In this document: positions 9,735 through 17,941 of the stretch, one piece after another
Layout of the letters: the number at the start of each line of letters is the position of its first letter
Numbering within the stretch: position 1 is the stretch's first letter
Source: Microcaldota archaeon
Lineage (GTDB): Archaea > Micrarchaeota > Micrarchaeia > Micrarchaeales > CABMGC01
NCBI GenBank assembly: GCA_021817125.1
Contig: JAKAWC010000007.1
Location: forward strand, 1 to 39,121
Length of the DNA: 39,121 nucleotides
Direction of reading: 5' to 3'
The notes under the pieces: generated by a model
Database searches by the model: none
Told to the model about the DNA's origin: nothing
Seen by the model: the letters and a program-made list of their open reading frames with translations, nothing else
Translations under genes and position numbers: made by a program

Positions 9735-10943
9735 ATGCCGGAGCAACCCGTTATGACTAGCATCGACGAGCTAGTCAGGTACGTTAGGGAGCATGGCGAG
9801 ACAGACGCACTCACACTAGCAGCAGCCCTAAAGGTGAGCACCAAGATAATCGAGGACTGGTCGACTATCCTTGAGAAGGCGAACGTCGTCAAGATTATAT
9901 ACAAGATGGGCAAGATGTACGTCTCGCCTGCGGAGGCGAGGACAGCTGAAGCCGCAAAGATGACGACGAAAATCCTCGAGGATAGGCGGTCGGAGATCGA
10001 GATCGACCTTGCGACCCAGGTTGCGGCGCTGAACAAAGTCAATGAGAGGATTGGAGAGTACAAAACCATAATCACGGGCGCGGAGAAGATCTTCAAGACG
10101 AATGCGGGGGAGATAAAGGAGGCGCTGGACAGAATAAACAAGCTCGAGCATGAGGTGCAAGCGAACTACAACAAGCTCAAGGAGCGGAAGGAGTTTGTCG
10201 ACAAGCTGGGCACAGACCTCGACAAGGAGATAAATGCGATAAACACCAAGGCGAGCGAGGTCACGAAGGTGGATCTCAGTTCTGACAACGCGAAGAAGAT
10301 AATAGACGACGTCAGGTCCAAGATAAGGGCATCGGAAGACGCAACGAACACACTTCTACACAACTACGACAAAGCGGTAAACGAGCAGCGAAAGCGCCTG
10401 GTGGCGATGATAGATAGCATAAAGAGCGAAGACGCGGCACTGAAAGACGCCGCTGCCGCGAGTGAGAGGCAGCTCGACAGGTACGCACATTCCATGGAGA
10501 GCTATGAACGCGAGGCGAACCAGATGAAGAGGAAGCTTGAATCGGAGCGCGTCAGGCTGCTTGATGAGATTGAAAGGTCGAAACAGAACGTTGACAGGCT
10601 TACACAGGCTGCAGACACGGAGGTCAAGAAGTTCGAGACGGTCATGGGCGCTGTCAAATCCAAATTTGGCCCGTTCGTGAATCTGGACCAGCAGATGGGG
10701 GATATCAAGGGAGAGATAGCGAGTATAGAGAAAGAGAGGGATGACCTGATGAAAGACATAGCAGCGCTTGGCGCAGCGGTCAAGGACATCAGCTCCGAGC
10801 GAGCAGGGCGGATAGGGGAGCAGGCAGAGAGAACCGAGAAGACGATCAAGAGCGTGTCTGATATAAATAAGAAGACCACTGAAGTGAAGAAGAAGGCCGA
10901 TGACGTAAAGAAGAAGATTGACGACCTCGGCAAGGGCAAGTAG
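9735..10943 (+). CDS. Winged-helix N-terminus plus long coiled-coil protein, first gene of a T4P-like operon
   Basis: N-terminal wHTH-like SIDELVRYVREHGETDALTLAAALKVSTKIIEDWSTILEKANVVKIIYKMGKMYVS followed by about 300 aa of heptad-rich sequence; TATA-like tttaaatacttt upstream. Confidence 0.75.
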   Translation: MPEQPVMTSIDELVRYVREHGETDALTLAAALKVSTKIIEDWSTILEKANVVKIIYKMGKMYVSPAEARTAEAAKMTTKILEDRRSEIEIDLATQVAALNKVNERIGEYKTIITGAEKIFKTNAGEIKEALDRINKLEHEVQANYNKLKERKEFVDKLGTDLDKEINAINTKASEVTKVDLSSDNAKKIIDDVRSKIRASEDATNTLLHNYDKAVNEQRKRLVAMIDSIKSEDAALKDAAAASERQLDRYAHSMESYEREANQMKRKLESERVRLLDEIERSKQNVDRLTQAADTEVKKFETVMGAVKSKFGPFVNLDQQMGDIKGEIASIEKERDDLMKDIAALGAAVKDISSERAGRIGEQAERTEKTIKSVSDINKKTTEVKKKADDVKKKIDDLGKGK

Positions 10944-10951
10944 GGTTTTCG

Positions 10952-12472
10952 ATGGACGAATCTAGCGGTGTAGGCAAAGTGTTGGAGTCTTATCAGCTCG
11001 ACGCACACGGACTGAAGATAGAGGTAACGATAGCCGACAGAGGAGACTACGTCCCACGCTATGAGATAACGATGCCGGGGATAGGCGAGGCTACCAAAAT
11101 ACTGCTGCTCTCGCTAAGGCAGGAGCTGCTGTCGGTAGTCCCGATAGACCCGACCCAGGTCGAGAACAAAGAGTACGTAGAGATGCTGACCGCGAAGTAT
11201 GTGGATGCATCGAATCTGGTGCTGAATAAGTACCTTCCCGGAACCGACCCTGTAACTAAGAGGGCTCTGATAGCATACATCATAAACGCGATGCTCGGCC
11301 TCGGAGACCTGGAGGCACCGCTCGCCGATGACAACCTTGAGGAAGTCGCAGTAAACAACAGCAGGGAGCCGGTCTGGGTCTTCCATAAGCAGTATGGCTG
11401 GTGCAAGACCAATCTGAGGCTCCAGAGCGAGGAGGTAATCTACGACGATGCTGAACAGATAGGCAGAAGGATAGGAAGGCAAATAACTAACCTTTCACCG
11501 CTCATGGATGCTGAGCTGCCTGACGGCTCGAGAGTCAACGCGACGCTCGCGCCGATATCGCAGAACGGCAACACAATAACGATAAGAAAGTTCGCCAAGA
11601 ACCCTTGGACGATGCCCGCAATGGTGGCGAACAAGACGGTCTCGCCAGACATAGCCGCCCTCATGTGGATCTGCATGCAAAACGAGATCAGCCTGCTCAT
11701 CTCAGGGGGCACAGCGAGCGGAAAGACGTCGTTCCTCAACGCCATGTCGATATTCATCCCTGCAAACCACAGGGTCATCTCCGTAGAGGAGACGCGAGAA
11801 CTTACCCTGCCGAAGTTCGTGCACTGGGTGCCGATGCTGACCAGGCAGGCGAATCCGGAAGGGAAAGGGGAGATACGGCTCTACGACCTCATGATCAACG
11901 CCCTGAGGCAGAGGCCTGACATCATACTTGTCGGAGAGATCAGGACCAAGAGCGACGCCGAGACGCTGTTCGAGGCTATTCACACAGGTCACGCAGTATA
12001 TGGCACCGTGCACGCAGATAATGCACAGGACACCATAATCAGGATGACGAACCCGCCGATAGATGTGCCGAAGCTGATGCTCAACTCCATAGGGGGCGTA
12101 ATCTCGCTCTTCAGGCACAGGAGGCTCGGAATAAGAAGAGTCCTGGAGTTCGGAGAGATGCTCAGGAGCGGAGACGTCAACGTGCTCTACAGGTGGAATC
12201 TCAGAAACGACTCATTCGCACAGATAGCTGAGATGTCGAGGCTTTCCGAGATGATCGCGCTATATGGAGGTTACTCGAGGAACGAGCTGCTCGATGAAGT
12301 GAAGGAGAAGTCCAAGATACTCGAGTGGATGGCAGCCAACAAGATAGTCGACGTAGACCAGGCAGGAGAAGTTGTCGCGAACTATTACAAGGACAAGAAG
12401 CTTGTCGTGGAGGCGGCGGAACAGAACAGGCCGTACGCAAGAGACATGTTCGGACCGCGTGAGAGTGTGTGA
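10952..12472 (+). CDS. Type II/IV secretion system ATPase (TadA/VirB11/FlaI-like)
   Basis: Walker A ISGGTASGKTSFLNAM, ISVEETREL, LRQRPDIILVGEIRTKSDAETLFEAIHTGHAVYGTVHA. Confidence 0.95.
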   Translation: MDESSGVGKVLESYQLDAHGLKIEVTIADRGDYVPRYEITMPGIGEATKILLLSLRQELLSVVPIDPTQVENKEYVEMLTAKYVDASNLVLNKYLPGTDPVTKRALIAYIINAMLGLGDLEAPLADDNLEEVAVNNSREPVWVFHKQYGWCKTNLRLQSEEVIYDDAEQIGRRIGRQITNLSPLMDAELPDGSRVNATLAPISQNGNTITIRKFAKNPWTMPAMVANKTVSPDIAALMWICMQNEISLLISGGTASGKTSFLNAMSIFIPANHRVISVEETRELTLPKFVHWVPMLTRQANPEGKGEIRLYDLMINALRQRPDIILVGEIRTKSDAETLFEAIHTGHAVYGTVHADNAQDTIIRMTNPPIDVPKLMLNSIGGVISLFRHRRLGIRRVLEFGEMLRSGDVNVLYRWNLRNDSFAQIAEMSRLSEMIALYGGYSRNELLDEVKEKSKILEWMAANKIVDVDQAGEVVANYYKDKKLVVEAAEQNRPYARDMFGPRESV

Positions 12473-12473
12473 C

Positions 12474-13085
12474 GTGGCGGGCGAGTTCAACGTAGGGGTC
12501 GGAGACTACAACAATGCAGTGGCGATGATAAACGATGTTGAGGTGGACGCACCAAAGGACAGGATGGCTACCGTAGACATCGATGACATTTTGCAGCATA
12601 GGCTAAGCGTCAATAGCCTGGATTATGAGAAGGCGGCGAATGTGGTACTCATCGCTGAGGGCGGAGGCGGATTCGTGACCGCAGGGCCGGCGATAAAGCA
12701 GCCAGGGCAGGTGATATCCCCTCGGAGGACAGTAGTCAGCCACGAAGCGGTGGATGCTGCAAAGGAGATAAAGTCCATAGTCGGAGGGGCAGGCAGGGAG
12801 TACGAGAGGAATGTCTCAAAGGAGGCGCCGAAGGTCAAGAAAGGGGACCTAGTCCTGCCTACGCTCTCGCTGCAGGACCAGATATCCGAACTCGAGAAGA
12901 TAAGCATGGGTGTTGACGAGAAGGTCTTCAATCAGGAGCAGATGCAGATAATCGTATTCGAACTCGAGGGGCTGGGTGGAAGGGTGCGCGGAGAGAGGCG
13001 TGAGAGCCTGGACACGTTCCAGAAGAATCTCGTAGCTATCAGGGACCGGAGACTTGCAGAGGCGAGGACGAAGGCCAACCTGTAA
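12474..13085 (+). CDS. Uncharacterised protein encoded between pilus ATPase and TadC-like genes
   Basis: GTG at 12474 directly after the ATPase stop, in frame with ORF 12372-13085; C-terminal helical region QDQISELEKISMGVDEKVFNQEQMQIIVFELEGLGGRVRGERRESLDTFQKNLVAIRDRRLAEARTKANL. Confidence 0.7.
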   Translation: MAGEFNVGVGDYNNAVAMINDVEVDAPKDRMATVDIDDILQHRLSVNSLDYEKAANVVLIAEGGGGFVTAGPAIKQPGQVISPRRTVVSHEAVDAAKEIKSIVGGAGREYERNVSKEAPKVKKGDLVLPTLSLQDQISELEKISMGVDEKVFNQEQMQIIVFELEGLGGRVRGERRESLDTFQKNLVAIRDRRLAEARTKANL

Positions 13086-13128
13086 TTTGGGTTTATAGAA
13101 GTTAGGTTTCCAATACGTATGTGTTTTG

Positions 13129-14193
13129 ATGGCTCTGTTCAAGAAAAAGCCACCTGTCGAGGGCGACAACAAAGGGCAGGTAGTCGGGTTCACGAAACCT
13201 AAGAAGTTCCTTTTCTTCAAGCAGAGAGCGAAGCCTATATTCTCGGGACCGCAGACAGACGTGGCGGCTGGAGGCAATACTGGCGACGTGGGAATTACCG
13301 GCCAGAACGCTGCGCAGGTGTTCAAGAATTTCGTTCCTGAGCCGATAGCCAGACAGCCAAACAAGAAACTTACCCGTTTCCAGTTTTATATAGCAAACAT
13401 GGCTGCGAAGCACAAGGGACTCGACGTCGCGCTGAGGGAGCAGGGCATCCGCTCCTCGCCTTACGACTTCGTCAAGAGGATGTTCATATTCGCAGCCATC
13501 GTCAGCGTGATTGTTGGGGGGGTGATGAGCGTCCTTCTCTATGAGATAGGGCTCTCGTTCATTCTAGGCATAGTACTAGGAGTTGCGATATTCTACGGCG
13601 CATTCAACAAGTTCCTCGATTATCCTGTGGCTAAGAGCAAGAATGTCGGCCAGGAGATAGAGAGGGACATATTATTCGCGGCGAGAGACCTGGTCATAGG
13701 CATGAGGTCTGGAATGCCGCTCTTCAACGCACTAACCACAGTCAGCACGGGCTACGGGGCGGCCAGCAGGGAGTTCGGCAAGGTGGTAGAGTTGGTAGAG
13801 CTGGGCATGCCGATAGAGCAGGCCATAGACGATGTCAGCGCGAAGAGCGGTTCGAAGACTTTCAAGAGGCTCATGCTGCAGGCGTCTGTCAGCCTCAAGG
13901 CAGGTGCAGACATAGTCGGCGCGCTGCAGGGAGTGGTCGACGAGGTCATGCAGGAGAGGGTCATAGAGCTGAGGAGGTACGGGCAGAGGCTCAATGCGCT
14001 CGCGATGTTTTACATGCTTTTCGGAGTCATATTCCCGAGCATGGGCATAGCAGTGGCCGCAATAATGACAACTTTCATAAGCCTGTTCACGGTTGACGAG
14101 ACGACGCTCGCATTCGCATTGGTCGGCATAGCGTTCCTCCAGATAATATTCCTGAATATAATGAGGTCGTCGAGGCCTTCGTTCGCGGCGTGA
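13129..14193 (+). CDS. Type II secretion/T4P membrane platform protein (TadC/FlaJ-like), first copy
   Basis: T2SSF-like: ERDILFAARDLVIGMRSGMPLFNALTTVSTGYGAASREFGKVVELVELGMPIEQAIDDVSAKSGS plus C-terminal TM segments. Confidence 0.88.
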   Translation: MALFKKKPPVEGDNKGQVVGFTKPKKFLFFKQRAKPIFSGPQTDVAAGGNTGDVGITGQNAAQVFKNFVPEPIARQPNKKLTRFQFYIANMAAKHKGLDVALREQGIRSSPYDFVKRMFIFAAIVSVIVGGVMSVLLYEIGLSFILGIVLGVAIFYGAFNKFLDYPVAKSKNVGQEIERDILFAARDLVIGMRSGMPLFNALTTVSTGYGAASREFGKVVELVELGMPIEQAIDDVSAKSGSKTFKRLMLQASVSLKAGADIVGALQGVVDEVMQERVIELRRYGQRLNALAMFYMLFGVIFPSMGIAVAAIMTTFISLFTVDETTLAFALVGIAFLQIIFLNIMRSSRPSFAA

Positions 14194-14197
14194 TAGT

Positions 14198-15193
14198 ATG
14201 GCAATGATATCTTTCGAGAAGCTCGTTTCGAGACAGGTCGTAAGGTTCCTTTCGGACGAGCTGGACCTGGCTGGCGCCAAGATGACTGTTGAGCGACTCC
14301 TCGAGATAATGATAGTCGGGGGCCTGGGCGTCTTCATAATAGTGCCTGTGCTCCTGGTAGAGTTTCTGGGCATAAACCCGGCGATCTCGGCGCTGGGCGG
14401 CATAGGGGCGGCAATATTCATGGAAGTCGCCACCTATCTAGTGCTCGAACTTTACATAGACCAGAGGAAAAACTTCGTAGACTCGGTGCTCCCGGATTAC
14501 CTGCAGATAGTAGCGGCAAACGTCAGATCCGGAATATCGCTGGATAAGGCGATGCTCCTTGCGGCGAGGCCAGAGTTCAAGTTCTTCAGCGAGGACATCA
14601 GGCTGATAAACAAGGAACTTTATGCCGGTGAGACAATGCAGAACGCGCTACTCCTGCTCGCGAACAAGTACCGGTCGCTCCAGCTAAAGCACACCGTGAG
14701 GATGACAGTGGAGGCGATACAGTATGGAGGGGGCATGACGGACCTGCTCAATCAGATAGCGAAGGACCTTAGGAACCAGCAGATGATTCAGAGAGAGGTA
14801 TCGGGCCAACTCTTCATGTACACTATATTCATAGCGTTCGCCGCACTGATAGGCGCGCCTACGCTTTACGGGCTCACCACACAGATGATCACAGTGACGG
14901 ATACGGTGTGGGCTGGCATATTGCAGCAGAATCCGGGAGGGCTCCCGACCACTGGGATATCTTTCCTTAGGCCTAGCCCGCCGAAGATAACCGTCACGGC
15001 ATATCACGACTTCGCGATAATAGCAGTGCTGCTTATCACCGGCTTCGGCGCGTTCATAGTCTCGACCATTGCCACCGGCTCGGTGGTCAAGGGCATCCGC
15101 TACCTTCCTGTCTTCATCATTGTTGGACTGGCGGTGTTCTTCGCGGTCAACACATTGATTGGAGGGATATTCGGAGCGATAAGTAGTGTCTGA
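14198..15193 (+). CDS. Type II secretion/T4P membrane platform protein (TadC/FlaJ-like), second copy
   Basis: T2SSF-like: VLPDYLQIVAANVRSGISLDKAMLLAARPEFKFFSEDIRLINKELYAGETMQNALLLLANKYRSLQLKHTVRMTVEAIQYGGGMTDLLNQIAKDLR, multiple TM. Confidence 0.88.
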   Translation: MAMISFEKLVSRQVVRFLSDELDLAGAKMTVERLLEIMIVGGLGVFIIVPVLLVEFLGINPAISALGGIGAAIFMEVATYLVLELYIDQRKNFVDSVLPDYLQIVAANVRSGISLDKAMLLAARPEFKFFSEDIRLINKELYAGETMQNALLLLANKYRSLQLKHTVRMTVEAIQYGGGMTDLLNQIAKDLRNQQMIQREVSGQLFMYTIFIAFAALIGAPTLYGLTTQMITVTDTVWAGILQQNPGGLPTTGISFLRPSPPKITVTAYHDFAIIAVLLITGFGAFIVSTIATGSVVKGIRYLPVFIIVGLAVFFAVNTLIGGIFGAISSV

Positions 15194-17941
15194 TTATCCG
15201 CACGAGTTTAGCGCAGGGTTGCAGTAAGGATATGCAAGACCTATCGACTGCCACTCGTTCTGCACACCCGCATCCGGCTGAACGCCTATCGGCGCATTGG
15301 TGCCATTGACAGGCACGAAAGAGACGCTGGAGAAGGAGACCTGGTTGAACTGGGTCAGGCCGGTGTAGTCGCTTGGGCTGCCCTGCAGGGGATACCAGCC
15401 CACCAGACCGTTCGTCGTTACAGGAAGGCCGAACATGCCCTCATTGTACAGGGCGGTCTTCTGCGCGGCGGTGAGTGAGATGTTGTACAGCTGCAGGTTG
15501 GATATGAACCCTTGCATGTAATCGCCAATCCCCGTGGCCCACTGTCCTATATAAAGCGGGTTGGCTGCCGTGTTGAGCGCGTCTCCGGCGTTGAGTGCAC
15601 CAGTCTGACACGAGTTGTTCATGCATATGGTTACCGTGTTTGTCCCCGCAGTGTAATTGAATGCTATGAACGTCCACTGTTTGGTAGGCACCGCCAGGCT
15701 GGATTGATAGTCGTTGCTATATGAGGAAAAGTATAGGTCACCATTGCCGAGCATGAGAAAGTCGCTCGATCCTGCAGTGAAGCCGCTGCTGCCCCAGCCG
15801 GTGAACGTATAACATGTGGTGCCCGCACAGCTGCCTGTGCTCGGAAGTGAATTTATGTAGACCCACATGGCTGCGGTCCTGGAAGATCCTCCGGTAGGCA
15901 GCACCACGCTGCTGGCGACCTTGATATAACCAGTGCCGTTGAAGTTGGCTACGCTCCCGTACTGCTGACCGAGCTCAAGGGGAGACTGACCGAGATATAG
16001 GTTTGGCTGCGTGTTGCTTGCACACGTAGATATGCTCGTGCACCCGCCGATGCCTGGAATGGGCGACAGCCCAGAACCTATACTACTGGTCAGGTTCGGG
16101 TACATGAAAGCGCTGTCACGCTGATAGCCTGGAATCTTTATGAATGGGACAATGCCGTTGAATGCGCCGTTGTTGCCGTTGCCGCTGTAGTCGTTGGCAT
16201 TGCCGCCGAGAGGGTACCAGCTGGCCAGATTTCTCGCTGCTATGGGCAGACCTCCGATACCCTCATTGTAAAGCGCGCTAATCTGGGATGCGTTCAGCGA
16301 GCCGTTGTATATCTGCACGTTCGCCATGTCACCCACATAATCGATCCCTCCCTGCGAGTACTGCCCCATCCGCAGCGATGTCGATGCGGTGCGGGACTGG
16401 GCCGTGCCGACGCATTGGGTGAGCGTCTGCTTGACTCCGTTTATGTACATCTGGGAATTGCCTGTGTATGCGCCATTATAGAAGAGCAGGGTGACGAGCG
16501 TCCATTTGTTTGCAAGGCTTGCGGGATTTATCCCATATGCATCGCCATTGCCGGTATTGAATCCCATGCAGGCCGCAGCCTGGAACCAGAGGTCGTAAGG
16601 CGCAGTCGACGTCCCTATGTCGATGGGGATGTTGTTCGTGTTGCCGGCCCACTTTATCCAGAAGCTGAAGGTATTGTAACCGCCAGCAGCTGTGTTGATG
16701 CTGTTCTCCGTGGCGGAGACGTACGACGACGTGAACTGCGCCGCCTGCGTGTTGTAGTAGTTGAACGTGAAGATGCCGTCTGGTGACTGGTGCGTTATCG
16801 TGCCTTGGGCCCTGTCAATGTACGATGGCGCATACGGCGAGGCGAAGAAGTAGCCGTTCGACACCGCGTCGACCAGGTTCTGGATGTTGTATGTCTCGAG
16901 CGTCGGTCCGTACAGGAGCACCTTCTCCCCGCTCTGTATCAGTGGCACCACGCCGGAAGCGCCAGAATATGCAAGGTATGGCACAGTAGGAATCAGGCCA
17001 CCAGTTCCGGTTGTTATCAGGCCTGCAAAGCTAGACAGGCATCCCCCCGATATAAGCCCGATGGCGTTCGATACTACGAGTATCACGTTGCTGCTATAGG
17101 GTGCATTGTAGAGCGATGAGGGCATGTTGCTGCTGAGCGATGAGCCGCACGTCACCCCGGCTCCGCTCGGAGACGGCAATGTGTACGCTACGCCGTATGC
17201 ATAGGCTAATGTGTTGCCGCTGAGCGCTCTCCAGCCTAGGTTCTGGGAGGCGATAGGCTGACCTATAGGTTGGGTCAGGTTGTTGAGCGTGCCGAACTTC
17301 AGCGTATGATATACCCCCCGCTGCGCAAACCATAGGTCTGGCGTGTTGTTCAACGGTATCGTCGCGTTGACCGGTATGCTGAACAGGTATGTGTTGTCTG
17401 ATTCGTTGATGCTCAAGGACTCGACGTATGATACGGTAAGAGTATACGGGCTCGACTGGGTGAACTGGACGTCAGTCTGGTTTATAGTGAGCTGCTGGTA
17501 CGGCACGTTTAGCACATTGCCTACAAGCGCATTGTATGATGCAAAGGTCAGGTTGCCCATGTCAGCCTGCAGGGCGTTGCCCGTTGCGGAGCCGTAAGCG
17601 ACGTTGGGCAGCAGCCCGTTTGTCATAAGCGATGACGTGAAGAGGCTAAAGTTCGAGATGAAGTTACCCCTCCGCATCGACGCATTGTATTCGTAGATGA
17701 ACAGCGTATGGAGCGCCTGCTTGAGGCTGGCGGCTGCGAATGTGCGGGCGCTGGATGAGAGGGACTGACCGTAGTTGTGGCTTATGGAAGAGGAGGATAC
17801 TGACTGCGTGAGCCCGTACGAGTTTATCTCTGCTATTGAGAATGCCACTAGCGCAGCAAGCATCAATAGGAACAGGACCAGTACCAGTATGGTCATTAAC
17901 TGGCCCTTTGTACTGCCGCTGATTAGCTTTATCATCTCCAT
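15194..17941 (-). CDS. Large surface protein with N-terminal TM and two LamG-like domains
   Basis: GQLMTILVLVLFLLMLAALVAFSIAEI N-terminus; signatures GDMANVQIYNGSLNASQISALYNEGIGGLP...WYPLGGNANDYSGNGNNG and GFISNLQLYNISLTAAQKTALYNEGMFGLP...GWYPLQG. Confidence 0.85.
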   Translation of the reverse strand: MEMIKLISGSTKGQLMTILVLVLFLLMLAALVAFSIAEINSYGLTQSVSSSSISHNYGQSLSSSARTFAAASLKQALHTLFIYEYNASMRRGNFISNFSLFTSSLMTNGLLPNVAYGSATGNALQADMGNLTFASYNALVGNVLNVPYQQLTINQTDVQFTQSSPYTLTVSYVESLSINESDNTYLFSIPVNATIPLNNTPDLWFAQRGVYHTLKFGTLNNLTQPIGQPIASQNLGWRALSGNTLAYAYGVAYTLPSPSGAGVTCGSSLSSNMPSSLYNAPYSSNVILVVSNAIGLISGGCLSSFAGLITTGTGGLIPTVPYLAYSGASGVVPLIQSGEKVLLYGPTLETYNIQNLVDAVSNGYFFASPYAPSYIDRAQGTITHQSPDGIFTFNYYNTQAAQFTSSYVSATENSINTAAGGYNTFSFWIKWAGNTNNIPIDIGTSTAPYDLWFQAAACMGFNTGNGDAYGINPASLANKWTLVTLLFYNGAYTGNSQMYINGVKQTLTQCVGTAQSRTASTSLRMGQYSQGGIDYVGDMANVQIYNGSLNASQISALYNEGIGGLPIAARNLASWYPLGGNANDYSGNGNNGAFNGIVPFIKIPGYQRDSAFMYPNLTSSIGSGLSPIPGIGGCTSISTCASNTQPNLYLGQSPLELGQQYGSVANFNGTGYIKVASSVVLPTGGSSRTAAMWVYINSLPSTGSCAGTTCYTFTGWGSSGFTAGSSDFLMLGNGDLYFSSYSNDYQSSLAVPTKQWTFIAFNYTAGTNTVTICMNNSCQTGALNAGDALNTAANPLYIGQWATGIGDYMQGFISNLQLYNISLTAAQKTALYNEGMFGLPVTTNGLVGWYPLQGSPSDYTGLTQFNQVSFSSVSFVPVNGTNAPIGVQPDAGVQNEWQSIGLAYPYCNPALNSCG

